Positions 16,901 to 26,450 of a DNA stretch of 64,000 nt are shown here, in pieces; within the stretch, counting starts at the first letter, position 1; the number at the start of each line of letters is the position of its first letter. This DNA is from Nitrospirales bacterium (GTDB taxonomy: Bacteria > Nitrospirota > Nitrospiria > Nitrospirales > UBA8639). The notes beneath the pieces are model-generated. The model saw only the letters and a program-made list of their open reading frames with translations. It was not told where the DNA came from and ran no database searches. The stretch is taken from contig JAJDBP010000035.1 of the NCBI GenBank assembly GCA_029261295.1, forward strand, positions 49,582 to 113,581, given 5' to 3'. The translations under genes were made by a program, and so were the position numbers.

Positions 16901-17936
16901 CTTCACGAACGCGTCCAAGAAATTCAATGAACGATGGTTGGCCAGAAAGGTCATTCCGCAAGACAATTGTGTTAATAAAAACCCCTATTAGATTTTCAAG
17001 GTCTTTTCGTTTTCTTCCTGCTATTGGGCAACCTATAGAAATGTCAGATTGACCTGAATAGCGCGCCATTAGAATGTTAAGAGCCGCTAGAAGAACCATA
17101 AAAATAGTTGAACCCTGCCCCTTGGCGAGCTCTTCCAATGCGTGAATAAGCTCCGGAGGCAAAACGGTTCGCAATCGAGCACCACGGAAGCTTTTTCTTA
17201 CAGGCCTAGGGCGATCGGTGGGGAGGTCGATGGTTGAAGTAGCCCCCGACAGGACATTCCGCCAATACGTGACCTCTTCTTCAAAGGTAGATAGTTGATC
17301 TTGTTGCCAAATCGAAAAATCGGCAAACTGAAAAGGTAGTTCTGCTACTTGTTCAGGTTTGCCAGTATAAAAAAGGATAAGCTCGCGCTGGAACACGCTT
17401 AGAGACCAACCATCAGAAATGATGTGGTGCATAACCACTAACAGCCAATGTTCTTCTTCGTTCAGCTTTAGCAAAGAAAATCGTACCAGAGGCCCTGCTG
17501 AAAGATCGAAAGGCTCACGGGAAATTTCTCTAGCATGGCTTTCAGCATGGCCATTTGAAACATCTATGACCTTAAGCTCCACAGGCTGAGCTGGTTGAAT
17601 AAGTTGAGCAGGCTCACCTTCCTGCTCAATAAATATTGTGCGCAGTGCTTCGTGTCTGGAAACGATAGAAGAGAGTGAGACCTGAAGCTTTTCGAGTTCA
17701 AGATTACCCTTGAACTTTAGTATCAAGGGAATGTTATAGACACTATTTCCTGGATCTAAACGGTCAAGAAACCACAAACGCTGTTGGGAGGAAGAGAGCA
17801 CCGATGGGTTCTTGCTAGTGCGCTTGGGGATTTGAGCCGGAACGATTTCAGATTGACGATGAGATCGCAGTTTCTCGAGGAGGATTTTTCGTTTTTCCGG
17901 TGAAAGGTTCGCGATACGCTGGGAAATTTCATCCAT
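13941..17936 (-). CDS. Non-ribosomal peptide synthetase, C-A-T-TE
   Basis: 1331 residues. A condensation domain (about 45-470) has the active motif HHIISDG at 170-176. The adenylation domain (about 485-990) has YTSGSTGQPKG and ends with NGKVNRKAL carrying the A10 Lys. The carrier protein has DLGGHSLLAL with the phosphopantetheine Ser near residue 1028. The last ~250 residues are an alpha/beta-hydrolase thioesterase, but the nucleophile elbow reads LGGGCEGA, with Cys (near 1160) in place of Ser; a His is present in GNHKSWL. By alignment to GrsA by eye the specificity code is D-I-L-Q-L-G-V-V-W-K, close to a glycine code. It takes the chain from the upstream NRPS (27 bases away) and releases it. 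The product is unknown. Confidence 0.93.
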   Translation of the reverse strand: MDEISQRIANLSPEKRKILLEKLRSHRQSEIVPAQIPKRTSKNPSVLSSSQQRLWFLDRLDPGNSVYNIPLILKFKGNLELEKLQVSLSSIVSRHEALRTIFIEQEGEPAQLIQPAQPVELKVIDVSNGHAESHAREISREPFDLSAGPLVRFSLLKLNEEEHWLLVVMHHIISDGWSLSVFQRELILFYTGKPEQVAELPFQFADFSIWQQDQLSTFEEEVTYWRNVLSGATSTIDLPTDRPRPVRKSFRGARLRTVLPPELIHALEELAKGQGSTIFMVLLAALNILMARYSGQSDISIGCPIAGRKRKDLENLIGVFINTIVLRNDLSGQPSFIEFLGRVREVALGAFSHQNVPFEKLIEELQPDRDLTHSPFFQILLVLQNQEFLDSSMGSIEIDRDFVGMDTAMFDLSFYIHPNPDGYLVKVEYSTDIFEEPTIENLMIHFRILLQSIVDGPSTSVWKLNLLPEEEKTKLLGTWNNTDFYYPNQATVPQLITEQATRTPEAIAVEFEGITYSYSQLEACSNSFARHLQAIGVVPQTPVGIFIERSFHMLVALLGTMKAGGFYVPLDPAFPSDRLAYMVKDAEVKFLLTESTLLDRLPSDTPKVILMDVDNGTIAESSSSDFSSSTTPDSMAYVIYTSGSTGQPKGVMIQQRALVNFLCAMKNQPGIQSSDRLLAITTLSFDIAGLELYLPLICGACVVIASRTEALDGRLLSQKIQSCGATIMQATPATWRMLLDENWSGDPNIKLLCGGESLPRELSEGLLERCGELWNVYGPTETTVWSTVKQIFSKEDGSICIGRPIANTKIFLLDAFYQLVPIGVPGELCIGGVGLAKGYLNREKLTKEKFVSHTFKDDVLLYHTGDLGRYQVNGDIELLGRLDHQVKIRGFRIELGEIESVLETHPGVRQSVVIADTDSSGGKRLVAYYLMASIQEDSLNIRELREYLKLSLPDYMVPSLFVVLDSLPLTPNGKVNRKALPPPIEIRSDYGEGYLAPQTVAQKELVDIWAEVLGIPKVGIRDNFFDLGGHSLLALRLVSKMEKVLGRRIPVIALFQGRTIEDLVSESEATSSKFPQAISAIRSTGSMEPFFSVGSHPRYVDVAKRIHLEQPFYRLDAYALQSGRVAQGLKAYRSVEALTGEFVAAIQKLQPKGPYFLGGGCEGALIAFAIATELQRRGETVAKLIVWITPAPHYANGAVFGRSAPFRVLNQLKALLSRARMSDLNIRTFIEIVKHEYIEYRIFRAMDNYAPTSKFEGEIVLARTIEDRHEWDVDLAMGWGDFSTKGVSVHQLSGNHKSWLVDYTEDFGNFLESRLKPARENLKKTITFINI

Positions 17937-17963
17937 AGTAATCCCGTCACTTCAACCTAAAGA

Positions 17964-20900
17964 CTAATTGCTTTCTAATTCTTCTAACATTCGGCTTAGC
18001 TCAAGTTCATCAGTTTGAGAAATTTGAGATTTAATTATTTCTTGGCCAAATTCCACAATCGTAGGGTTTTGGAACAAGGACTGAACAGACATTTGCACTC
18101 CCATTTCCTCTTGGATTCGTGTTAGCACTCTAATCACCATTAGCGAATGTCCACCAAGATCGAAAAAATTTTCTTGAATGCCAACTCTCTCCAAACCTAG
18201 AACGTCAGCCCAAATTGAAGCAAGAATATCCTGGGTCGGATTTTCAGGTGGAATATAGGGTCTTTCGACATCAGACGTCACTTCACCCGGAGCCGGAAGG
18301 GCGTTCCGATCAATTTTCCCATTGGGTGTATAAGGGAATTCCTGAACTTCCATAAAAACAGAAGGAATCATATAATCCGGCAATGATTGCTTTAAAAGGG
18401 TTCTGAGATTGCCTAATTTAGTTTCACATGTCTCAGTCACATAATAGGCGACCAAACGCCCCTCACCAGATACATCTTCCCGAATAATGGCTACTGCTTG
18501 TCGAATACCTTCAATTTGAGTCAACAAGGTCTCAATTTCACCAAGTTCAATGCGGAAGCCTCTCAATTTTATCTGATGATCTAGACGACCTAGGCATTCC
18601 AGGGTCCCATCAGACCGATAGCGTGCAAGGTCACCTGTCCTATAAATGGTTAATTTCCCATTCCCAACAACAGGGTTAATGACAAATTTTTCTGCAGTAA
18701 GCTCAGGACGATTGAGATAGCCTAAGGCGACCCCTGCTCCCCCAATACATAGTTCCCCTCTTACGCCAACAGGAACAGGGTTATCATACCTATCCAATAC
18801 ATAGACCTGAGTATTCTGAATCGGTCGGCCAATGGGCACAGTTCCTTCTCTAGATTCTAATTGATGGATTGTTGACCAAATAGTCGTTTCAGTTGGACCA
18901 TACATATTCCAGACGGCTTTAACGCACGGAAATAAACGTTCCGCCAATGGGCTGGGAAAAGCCTCGCCACCGCAAAGAACAGTGAGTTGCGAATTACCTT
19001 TCCAACCAGAGTCGAGAAGCATCTGCCAGGTAGTTGGTGTAGCCTGCATAATTGTCGCCCCAGTCACTTGAAGCTGTTTTGCCAATTCCTCTCCATTGGT
19101 CGCAACGGCCCGACTACTGACAATGACACAAGCTCCGGTAATAAGAGGCAAATATATCTCTAATCCAGCAATATCGAAGGAAAGAGTAGTCACCGCAAAC
19201 AATCGATCTCCTGATTCTATGCCAGGACGTTGTTGCATACTTTGCAAAAAATTCACCACAGCACGATGAGGGATTTGAACCCCTTTCGGTCGACCCGTTG
19301 ATCCCGATGTATAAATAACATACGCTAGATTCTCGGAAGTCATTTTGGGAATTTCTGTCAACTCCTCAGCCTCTGATTTAATGGCATCCCTATCGGCATC
19401 AAGACGAACAATAGTTTTGCCATCTACCGGCAATTGTTGTTCTAATGACTTCTCTGTTACCAAAATTGAAATGTTGGCATCCTCCAACATGAAGGCCTGA
19501 CGAACTGCGGGAAACGATGGATCAATGGGGACATAGGCCCCTCCGGCTTTAAGAATTCCTAACAGCCCAACAATCATTTCTGCTGACCGTTCCACACAAA
19601 TACCCACCAGAACATTGGGGCCAACCCCACGCCCCATTAAAAAATTAGCAAGCTGATTTCCACGTCGATTGAGTTCCCCATAGGTCATACTCTGGGACTC
19701 AAACACAATGGCGGTCGCATTTGGAGTTTTTGTGGCCTGGGACTCAATGAGTTGGTGCAAACACATGGCCGAAGAGCCATTCGACTTTGTCGCATTCCAT
19801 TCCTCAAGCAATTTCCGACTTTCAGCTTCGGGAACCATGGCTAGATCCGAAATATGTGTATCAGGATTTGCCACAAGCGATGCCAATAGAGACTTAAAAT
19901 GTTCAATCATTCTGGCAATCGTAGACGTTTCGAATAAATCTGTGTTGTGCTCCCAAATCATAGTGAGCCCATCGTTTTCCGATCCTTGGGGCAAACCCAG
20001 ATACTGTGAGGAATGGGGGATACCTATGACCACTAAGTCAAATTTGGCGGACCCATTGCTCAACACCGGCGTAAGCTTCACTTCAAGTCCAGGCATCTTT
20101 TCTTCGGGCATAGGCTCGTCATGAAAACTAAAGACATGATGGAAAAGGGGGTTCATACTGATATCCCGTTTGGGATGGACTGCCTCAACCACACGATCAA
20201 AAGGAACATCTTGATAGATGGCTCCTTCTAACACGACATCCCTCACATGCTTCATCAGCTGCCGCCCTGTTGGATTCGTATCCAAGGCCGCACGAATCAC
20301 CACGTTATTCAAAATCATGCCTATGAGCCCTTCGGACTCAACCGCACGCCGGTTGGCAAAAAAGGTGCCGACCGCAACGTCTGTCTCACCTGTATACCGA
20401 TGGAGCATGGCAATGAACACTGCCAGCATCGTCATAAAAAGAGTACTTCCCTCCTGACGACTTAATGCTCGCAATTGATTACATAATTCAACAGGTATTT
20501 CAGGACGCAAAGATGTGCCCCGGAATGTTTGCTGAGACGGTCGTGCTCCTTTTATCGGCAACTCCAGAACAGGTGGAAGAGTTTGAAATTTCTTCTTCCA
20601 ATAGGCTAATTGACGATCAGACACCTCGCCCTGCATCCATTGATGTTGCCAAGTGGCAAACTCGGCAAATTGTACGGGAAGCTCTTGAAGCGGAGAAGCT
20701 TGGCCAACGGAGTATGCCCGATAGAGAGCCACAAGTTCTATGAGGAACACATTAAATGCCCATCCATCATGTACCAAATGATGCTCCATATGAATCAACA
20801 CATTTTTTTCATCGCTATACCGAAGTAATGTCCAACAGACCAATGGCAATTTTGCTAAATTAAACCGACGTTGAAAATCCTTGTCACACCAGCCTTTAGC

Positions 20901-23069
20901 AGCGCTTTCACGTTCTTCCTCCGGTTTGTCGCTGAGGTCCACGATAGGAAGAGAGTATGGAGTGTGGGGATGAATAATTTGAACAGGCCGACCATCAACA
21001 GTGGGAAAAGACGTTCTGTAACTCTCATGCCGTCGCAATATTTCATCTAGAGAACGTTCGAGAGCCTTGACATCAAGCCTTCCTCGAAAATCAATACTGG
21101 ATGCAAAGTTATACGCTAAATTTTCGGGATTGAATTGATGAAGAAACCAGACTCGCTCTTGCGAAAAGGAAAGAGGAATGTGTGTGCCACGTGTCACGTC
21201 CATAATAGACAGTTCGTCCGTCACATCTTGCCGAGGATCTGCAGCTAAAATAACCGGAAGAATCTCGGCGACAGTAGGAAACTCAAACATAGAACGGAGA
21301 AACATATCGACGTTAAACGCTTCACGAATTCGAGTCGCCACTTGGGCGACTTTAAGCGAATCGCCGCCTAGTTCAAAAAAGTTGTCATGGACTCCAACCT
21401 TTTCGACTCGAAGTACTTCGGCCCAAATTTTTGCAAGCTTCGACTCATCTTCCGTGCGAGGGGCAAGATAATCCACCGCTAACACGGGACGTTGAAAATC
21501 TGGCGCAGGTAGGGCTTTACGATCAACCTTCCCATTAGGAGTTAGGGGAAAGGTCGTTAATGAAACATATAATCCAGGAATCATATAATCTGGAAGTTTG
21601 GCAGCCAAAACTTCACGTAACTCTCGACTCGATAGAGATTGAGAATTAGTAGGAACAAAATAGGCCACCAATCGCTTTTCACCAGGAACATCTTCACGAG
21701 CCATTACCACGGCTTGATTGACCCCTGCATGTTGATCTAAAACCGCTTCAATTTCACCTAACTCAATACGAAACCCTCTAACTTTTACCTGAAAATCCAT
21801 CCGACCCATATGTTCAAGTGAACCGTCTGGAAGACATTTAGCCAGATCCCCTGTGCGGTATAATCGCTTCCCGGTATTGGAGTCTAAGGGATGTTGAATA
21901 AATCGTTCTTTAGTAAGATCTGGCCGTTTAAAATACCCTCGAGCCAAACCTTCTCCACCGATAAACAATTCACCTGGAGTGCCTACGGAAACAGGTTGAT
22001 GATTTTCGTCGAGAACCTGAATTTCGGTATTGGCTATCGGATTTCCTATAGGAACGGATCCAGAACCACTCGCGACTTGGTGGACCGTCGACCAAATGGT
22101 CGTTTCCGTAGGCCCATACATATTCCAAAGCTCCTGACACCTTGGCAATAAGCGTTCAGCCAGTTCACGGGTGAGAGTTTCACCCCCACAAAAAATTCGT
22201 AATGCAGGATTCCCCTTCCAATCGGCTTCTAATAACAACCGCCATGTCGCAGGTGTGGCTTGCATAACCGTTATTCCGAATGACTCTATGGCTTTCGCCA
22301 GTTGGCCTCCATCAGATGCGACATTCCTTGAGGCAATAATAACTTGCCCTCCTACAACCAGAGGGAGATACAGCTCCAACCCAGCAATATCAAACGATAG
22401 GGTTGTCACCGCCAATAAACGATCGTGAGGCTCAAGTCCAGGCTTTTCCTTCATACTCTTTAAAAAATTGACTACAGCACGATGAGGAATTTCAACTCCT
22501 TTAGGGCGACCTGTCGAGCCTGACGTGTAGATGATATAAGCGAGATCTTCTGCCTGCGCGAGCGGTGAAAGCGGGGAATTGGTCTCGTTGGCCATTAATG
22601 GCCAATCAGTATCCAAACACAAAATTTTTGCTGTGGATTCAGGCAATCCACTTTTCAAGGTACTCTGAGTCAGGACAAACTTTGAGTCTGAATCAGTCAA
22701 CATATAGGCAATGCGATCGGCTGGATAGGCCGGGTCAAGTGGGATATAGGCACCCCCTGCTTTGAGAATTCCCAGCAACCCAACCATCATTTCTAAAGAA
22801 CGTTCGACGCAAAGACCTACTAATTCTCCAGGTTTTACTCCAAGTGTACGTAAATGATTGGCAAGTTGATTTGAGCGAGACTCTAATTCTTGATATGTGA
22901 GTTTTTGATCTTCGAAAACCACGGCAATTTCATCAAGAACATTGGCAGCAGTTTCCGCAATTAGTTGGTGTACAGTCTCCGTGGAAATCGGCGCAAGTTC
23001 ACCTGTTTTCATATGACCAACTTCACGTTGGCTGTCAGATTCTTTTGATCGTCTGCTACCATGATTCAT
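17964..23069 (-). CDS. Non-ribosomal peptide synthetase, A-T-C-A-T
   Basis: 1701 residues: A1 (about 30-545), carrier 1 with ELGGDSLKV (Ser near 570), condensation domain with HHLVHDG (near 761), A2 (about 1090-1600) and carrier 2 with DLGGHSLMV (Ser near 1640). Lack of an N-terminal condensation domain marks it as the initiating enzyme. Both A domains contain YTSGSTGRPKG and an A10 Lys. Codes read by eye against GrsA are D-I-L-Q-F-G-M-I-W-K and D-I-L-Q-L-G-M-I-W-K, both near a glycine code. AAGGAGG lies 8 bases before the ATG. With the next gene it forms a three-module line, predicted to make a tripeptide. No epimerisation, methylation or MbtH protein and no phosphopantetheinyl transferase is present in the window. 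Confidence 0.94.
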   Translation of the reverse strand: MNHGSRRSKESDSQREVGHMKTGELAPISTETVHQLIAETAANVLDEIAVVFEDQKLTYQELESRSNQLANHLRTLGVKPGELVGLCVERSLEMMVGLLGILKAGGAYIPLDPAYPADRIAYMLTDSDSKFVLTQSTLKSGLPESTAKILCLDTDWPLMANETNSPLSPLAQAEDLAYIIYTSGSTGRPKGVEIPHRAVVNFLKSMKEKPGLEPHDRLLAVTTLSFDIAGLELYLPLVVGGQVIIASRNVASDGGQLAKAIESFGITVMQATPATWRLLLEADWKGNPALRIFCGGETLTRELAERLLPRCQELWNMYGPTETTIWSTVHQVASGSGSVPIGNPIANTEIQVLDENHQPVSVGTPGELFIGGEGLARGYFKRPDLTKERFIQHPLDSNTGKRLYRTGDLAKCLPDGSLEHMGRMDFQVKVRGFRIELGEIEAVLDQHAGVNQAVVMAREDVPGEKRLVAYFVPTNSQSLSSRELREVLAAKLPDYMIPGLYVSLTTFPLTPNGKVDRKALPAPDFQRPVLAVDYLAPRTEDESKLAKIWAEVLRVEKVGVHDNFFELGGDSLKVAQVATRIREAFNVDMFLRSMFEFPTVAEILPVILAADPRQDVTDELSIMDVTRGTHIPLSFSQERVWFLHQFNPENLAYNFASSIDFRGRLDVKALERSLDEILRRHESYRTSFPTVDGRPVQIIHPHTPYSLPIVDLSDKPEEERESAAKGWCDKDFQRRFNLAKLPLVCWTLLRYSDEKNVLIHMEHHLVHDGWAFNVFLIELVALYRAYSVGQASPLQELPVQFAEFATWQHQWMQGEVSDRQLAYWKKKFQTLPPVLELPIKGARPSQQTFRGTSLRPEIPVELCNQLRALSRQEGSTLFMTMLAVFIAMLHRYTGETDVAVGTFFANRRAVESEGLIGMILNNVVIRAALDTNPTGRQLMKHVRDVVLEGAIYQDVPFDRVVEAVHPKRDISMNPLFHHVFSFHDEPMPEEKMPGLEVKLTPVLSNGSAKFDLVVIGIPHSSQYLGLPQGSENDGLTMIWEHNTDLFETSTIARMIEHFKSLLASLVANPDTHISDLAMVPEAESRKLLEEWNATKSNGSSAMCLHQLIESQATKTPNATAIVFESQSMTYGELNRRGNQLANFLMGRGVGPNVLVGICVERSAEMIVGLLGILKAGGAYVPIDPSFPAVRQAFMLEDANISILVTEKSLEQQLPVDGKTIVRLDADRDAIKSEAEELTEIPKMTSENLAYVIYTSGSTGRPKGVQIPHRAVVNFLQSMQQRPGIESGDRLFAVTTLSFDIAGLEIYLPLITGACVIVSSRAVATNGEELAKQLQVTGATIMQATPTTWQMLLDSGWKGNSQLTVLCGGEAFPSPLAERLFPCVKAVWNMYGPTETTIWSTIHQLESREGTVPIGRPIQNTQVYVLDRYDNPVPVGVRGELCIGGAGVALGYLNRPELTAEKFVINPVVGNGKLTIYRTGDLARYRSDGTLECLGRLDHQIKLRGFRIELGEIETLLTQIEGIRQAVAIIREDVSGEGRLVAYYVTETCETKLGNLRTLLKQSLPDYMIPSVFMEVQEFPYTPNGKIDRNALPAPGEVTSDVERPYIPPENPTQDILASIWADVLGLERVGIQENFFDLGGHSLMVIRVLTRIQEEMGVQMSVQSLFQNPTIVEFGQEIIKSQISQTDELELSRMLEELESN

Positions 23070-23212
23070 TGCCTAATCCTCCTTCCAAATCAGAGACCCT
23101 ATTAATTCTACCCTGTTGGTGTCACCCAGATTGATAAACATATAGTCCCATCTTTAAGCCATTAGTTCTCTCGACCGTTTTGGCCAATTTCTTTAAACCT
23201 GGAAAGTATGGG

Positions 23213-24391
23213 TTACCCATTTAGCGTCTCAACCAATACCTGATCAAGAATTTCCATTGACTGTTTCCATGTGTAATGATTTTGAATATGCTTTCGCCCA
23301 TTCTCAGAAAGCGCACGCCGTAATCCTGCTTCCTTAAAAACTCTGACAACTTGTTTCGCAAAGTCCTCAGGGGTTTTTCCGATTAATAAGCATTGTTGCT
23401 CGGAGGCATGAATTCCACGCGCGGCTTCTTCTGTTGCTACAATGGGGGTTCCAATCGCCATCGCTTCTAATATTTTATTTTGTACTCCCCGCGCAATGTG
23501 CAAAGGGGCAATAGCCAGTGTAGCTTCGCGCAAAAATGGACGAACATCGGGTACATGTCCGGTGACTCTAATTCCAGGAACTTCGGCCAAGCGTTGAACA
23601 TCAGTACTGGGATTTGACCCGACAATTGTCAGAGAAACCTTGGGAAGGACCTTTTGAAGGATCGGCAACACATTTCGCACAAACCATTGAATGCCCTGTT
23701 CATTGGGAAAATAATCTAACCTCCCGACAAAAACCAAAGATTCAGACTGATATGTTACATCATCCATCCATTCAAAATAGTTGGTATTGACGCCATTGGG
23801 AATAACTTTCCGAGGTGTGACGTCATTAAATTTTCCAAATTCATCAAGTTCATAAGGGGTCGTAAATGTACAGAATTTTGCTTTATTAGAAATCCATGAT
23901 TCATACGCTCGCAATTTGCGAGCTTCATAACCATAAGCCCAAGACAATGGAAAAGCCCTGAATTTTTCATATTCAAACAACTTCCCTGAATCCAAATCCC
24001 CAAAATCCATGATAAGTGGTGCATTATTCATGGTTAATGCATACGGCGCCACAAAGGCACAATGAACCATTACAGCATCGAACTCGCCTAATTGGTGTAT
24101 TCTCTTCATTAATTTGGCAGATTGAAAATAACGAAGAGAAGAAGGACTTGAAGTCGGCAATCCGGCAAAAGCTTTGACCCACCTCACAGGAGAAGACATC
24201 TTTTCCACAATCACTTCATGACAATATTTTCTGAGATCATGCCCGTTATCAACTTCTTCTTGCGTTTCCGCTAAACTCACGACCGTAACCTGATGGGACT
24301 GATGAAGATGCTTAATAAAATAAAAAGGTCGTATTTTCCCTCCTCGATCAGGGGGGAAAGGTAACCTATGACAAATGAATAATATATTCAT
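23213..24391 (-). CDS. Glycosyltransferase family 4, PEP-CTERM/EpsH1-associated sugar transferase type
   Basis: 392 residues from the ATG at 24389-24391 (MNILFICHRLPFPPDRGGK), which matches the conserved N-terminus of stp1-like sugar transferases of exosortase loci. A longer frame upstream would overlap the asparagine synthetase by 56 bases and has no family support. The C-terminal GT-B half has FVGRLDYFPNEQG and an NKILEAMAIGTPIVATEEAARG stretch that binds the nucleotide sugar. It should add a sugar to a lipid-linked EPS unit at the cytoplasmic face. It follows the amidotransferase gene by 19 bases. Donor sugar unknown. Confidence 0.88.
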   Translation of the reverse strand: MNILFICHRLPFPPDRGGKIRPFYFIKHLHQSHQVTVVSLAETQEEVDNGHDLRKYCHEVIVEKMSSPVRWVKAFAGLPTSSPSSLRYFQSAKLMKRIHQLGEFDAVMVHCAFVAPYALTMNNAPLIMDFGDLDSGKLFEYEKFRAFPLSWAYGYEARKLRAYESWISNKAKFCTFTTPYELDEFGKFNDVTPRKVIPNGVNTNYFEWMDDVTYQSESLVFVGRLDYFPNEQGIQWFVRNVLPILQKVLPKVSLTIVGSNPSTDVQRLAEVPGIRVTGHVPDVRPFLREATLAIAPLHIARGVQNKILEAMAIGTPIVATEEAARGIHASEQQCLLIGKTPEDFAKQVVRVFKEAGLRRALSENGRKHIQNHYTWKQSMEILDQVLVETLNG

Positions 24392-24410
24392 TTTTACAAA
24401 CGTCCCAACG

Positions 24411-26345
24411 TTACAACGATCGGCTAGGATCCGATGAATCAATAAATGTTTGGCACCAAATTTCAAAATTCAAAAGAGATAATATTCCATCTGTATGATC
24501 TCTTACACGATTTTGATGTTGCTCAAGGATCTGCTTCACTATCTTCCACTCAAAAATACCTCGTTTTTTTATCTGACTTTCAGATAAAAACTCTGCCACT
24601 AACGTTTGAAGATCTTTTCGTAACCACGATCCAATCGGAGCTCCAAACCCACGTTTTGAACGATTAATAATGTCTTTTGGAACCCATGGTTGCACAACTT
24701 CCTTCAATAAACTTTTCAATTTCAAGCCTTCCATTTTGAACTTGGGAGGAATAGTTCCAGCTAAAGAGACTAGTCGATGATCTAAAAATGGAGCACGACA
24801 TTCTAAAGAACAAGCCATCGTCATTTTATCGGTGAGCAAAAGTAAATCGTCAGGCAATGAAGTCTTGAGATCGATCATCATGGCCTGATTTAAAGGATCT
24901 AACTTTTCTACCTGTCGAAATAATTCTCCCAAGGAAGAGGAAGAAAGTTCGCCAGATTGTCTTTCTTTATGTCCGTTATTCCTCCTTAATAACACTTCAG
25001 AAAATTCAGGAGTAAAGATATTGAGATAAGAACCATACCGTTCCGCAAACGGTTGATTGACAGTTTCCATAAACCCATTACCTAAACGAAACAAATTGCT
25101 CCAATAAGAATGACGATCTTTAGGTAGTTTTTTCAATAAAGCGGGAAGTAATTGTTGCCGAACCGGTCGAGGTAAATATCTCACCCAACGACCAATTTCT
25201 TCACCAAGATAACGACGATACCCTGCAAATATTTCATCCCCTCCCACACCAGACAGAATTACTTTCACGCTTTGACTAGCTAATTCTGCAACAAGATAGG
25301 TGGTAATTTGAGCAGAATCGGCCATGGGTTCGTCCATATGCCAAATAAGTTTAGGGAGTAATTCCGCAACCTTCGGTTTCACAATTATTTCATGATGTTC
25401 AGTTTGAAAGGCATCTGCTACGATTTTGGCATATTTCAACTCATTATAAAATTCGTCCTTTCCCTCAAATCCAATAGAATACGTTTTCACCTTTTGCCCA
25501 GAAATTCTGGCCATGAGAGACACAATGGCACTAGAATCTATTCCACCGCTTAAAAAAGCTCCTAAAGGCACATCACTCACTAAACGGACGCGAACCGCAT
25601 CCTCTAGGGATTCACGAACTTGCTCGATCCATTCGGCTTTTGAGACTTGTTCATTAGGGGAAACCGCCACATCCCAAAAACGATGCTGTTCAATTTTCCC
25701 ATTTCCAATACACACGTAATGTCCTGGAAGAATTTTCTCAATTCCTTCAAATAGGGTATGAGGACCTGGGACAAATCCCAGGGCTACATATTCACTCATA
25801 ACCGAATGATTTATGTTTCGTGAAACATCCTGGTCCCTTAACAAAGACTTTATTTCTGAACCAAACACGACACGCTTGACATCCTTCCACATATATAAAG
25901 GCTTCTTGCCTAATCGGTCTCTTACCAAAATACACTGTTTCCGTTGCTCATCCCATAAAGCAGCCCCAAACATTCCGTTTAAATATTGAAACGCTTGAAG
26001 ACCATATTCCTCATAAAGGTGAACTAATACTTCAGTATCACTTTTAGTTTTGAACCGATGCCCTTTGTGTATAAGAGATTCTCGCAACTCTCGAAAATTA
26101 TAGATTTCTCCATTACAGACCGCCCATATAGTTTCATCCTCATTGGAAATTGGTTGGTGCCCACCTTCCAGGTCAATAATACTTAAACGTCGCATGCCTA
26201 ACCCAATTCCCAAACCAACGTACTCTCCATCATCATCAGGACCTCGATGAGAAATAACTTGACCCATTTCATGCAGCCGTCCACGGACTTCTTCGAAAGA
26301 ATTCGAATCAGGTTGCAACGATATTATTCCGTAAATTCCACACAT
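24411..26345 (-). CDS. asnB: Asparagine synthetase-type amidotransferase, exosortase A system-associated
   Basis: 644 residues with an intact glutaminase (MCGIYGI with Cys2, HRGPDDDGEY, RRLSIIDLEGGHQP, NGEIYNFRELR, SDTEV) and an intact synthetase PP-loop LSGGIDSSA near residue 268. The pattern GRLHEMG...SHRGPDD and GGHQPISNED is that of the amidotransferase found in many exosortase A EPS clusters. It probably amidates a carboxylate, such as a uronic acid or an amino-acid substituent, rather than supplying bulk asparagine (inference from context). It stands in line with the sugar transferase downstream and the FemAB-like gene upstream. Confidence 0.9.
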   Translation of the reverse strand: MCGIYGIISLQPDSNSFEEVRGRLHEMGQVISHRGPDDDGEYVGLGIGLGMRRLSIIDLEGGHQPISNEDETIWAVCNGEIYNFRELRESLIHKGHRFKTKSDTEVLVHLYEEYGLQAFQYLNGMFGAALWDEQRKQCILVRDRLGKKPLYMWKDVKRVVFGSEIKSLLRDQDVSRNINHSVMSEYVALGFVPGPHTLFEGIEKILPGHYVCIGNGKIEQHRFWDVAVSPNEQVSKAEWIEQVRESLEDAVRVRLVSDVPLGAFLSGGIDSSAIVSLMARISGQKVKTYSIGFEGKDEFYNELKYAKIVADAFQTEHHEIIVKPKVAELLPKLIWHMDEPMADSAQITTYLVAELASQSVKVILSGVGGDEIFAGYRRYLGEEIGRWVRYLPRPVRQQLLPALLKKLPKDRHSYWSNLFRLGNGFMETVNQPFAERYGSYLNIFTPEFSEVLLRRNNGHKERQSGELSSSSLGELFRQVEKLDPLNQAMMIDLKTSLPDDLLLLTDKMTMACSLECRAPFLDHRLVSLAGTIPPKFKMEGLKLKSLLKEVVQPWVPKDIINRSKRGFGAPIGSWLRKDLQTLVAEFLSESQIKKRGIFEWKIVKQILEQHQNRVRDHTDGILSLLNFEIWCQTFIDSSDPSRSL

Positions 26346-26450
26346 ATGTTATTTAACCCAAGAAACTCCAGCAATCGTGGCTTTTCATTAACAGTTGAAT
26401 TCCCTAATAAAAGTTTGCAAATAATCAGGGATACGTCTATAAGCTCTGTC

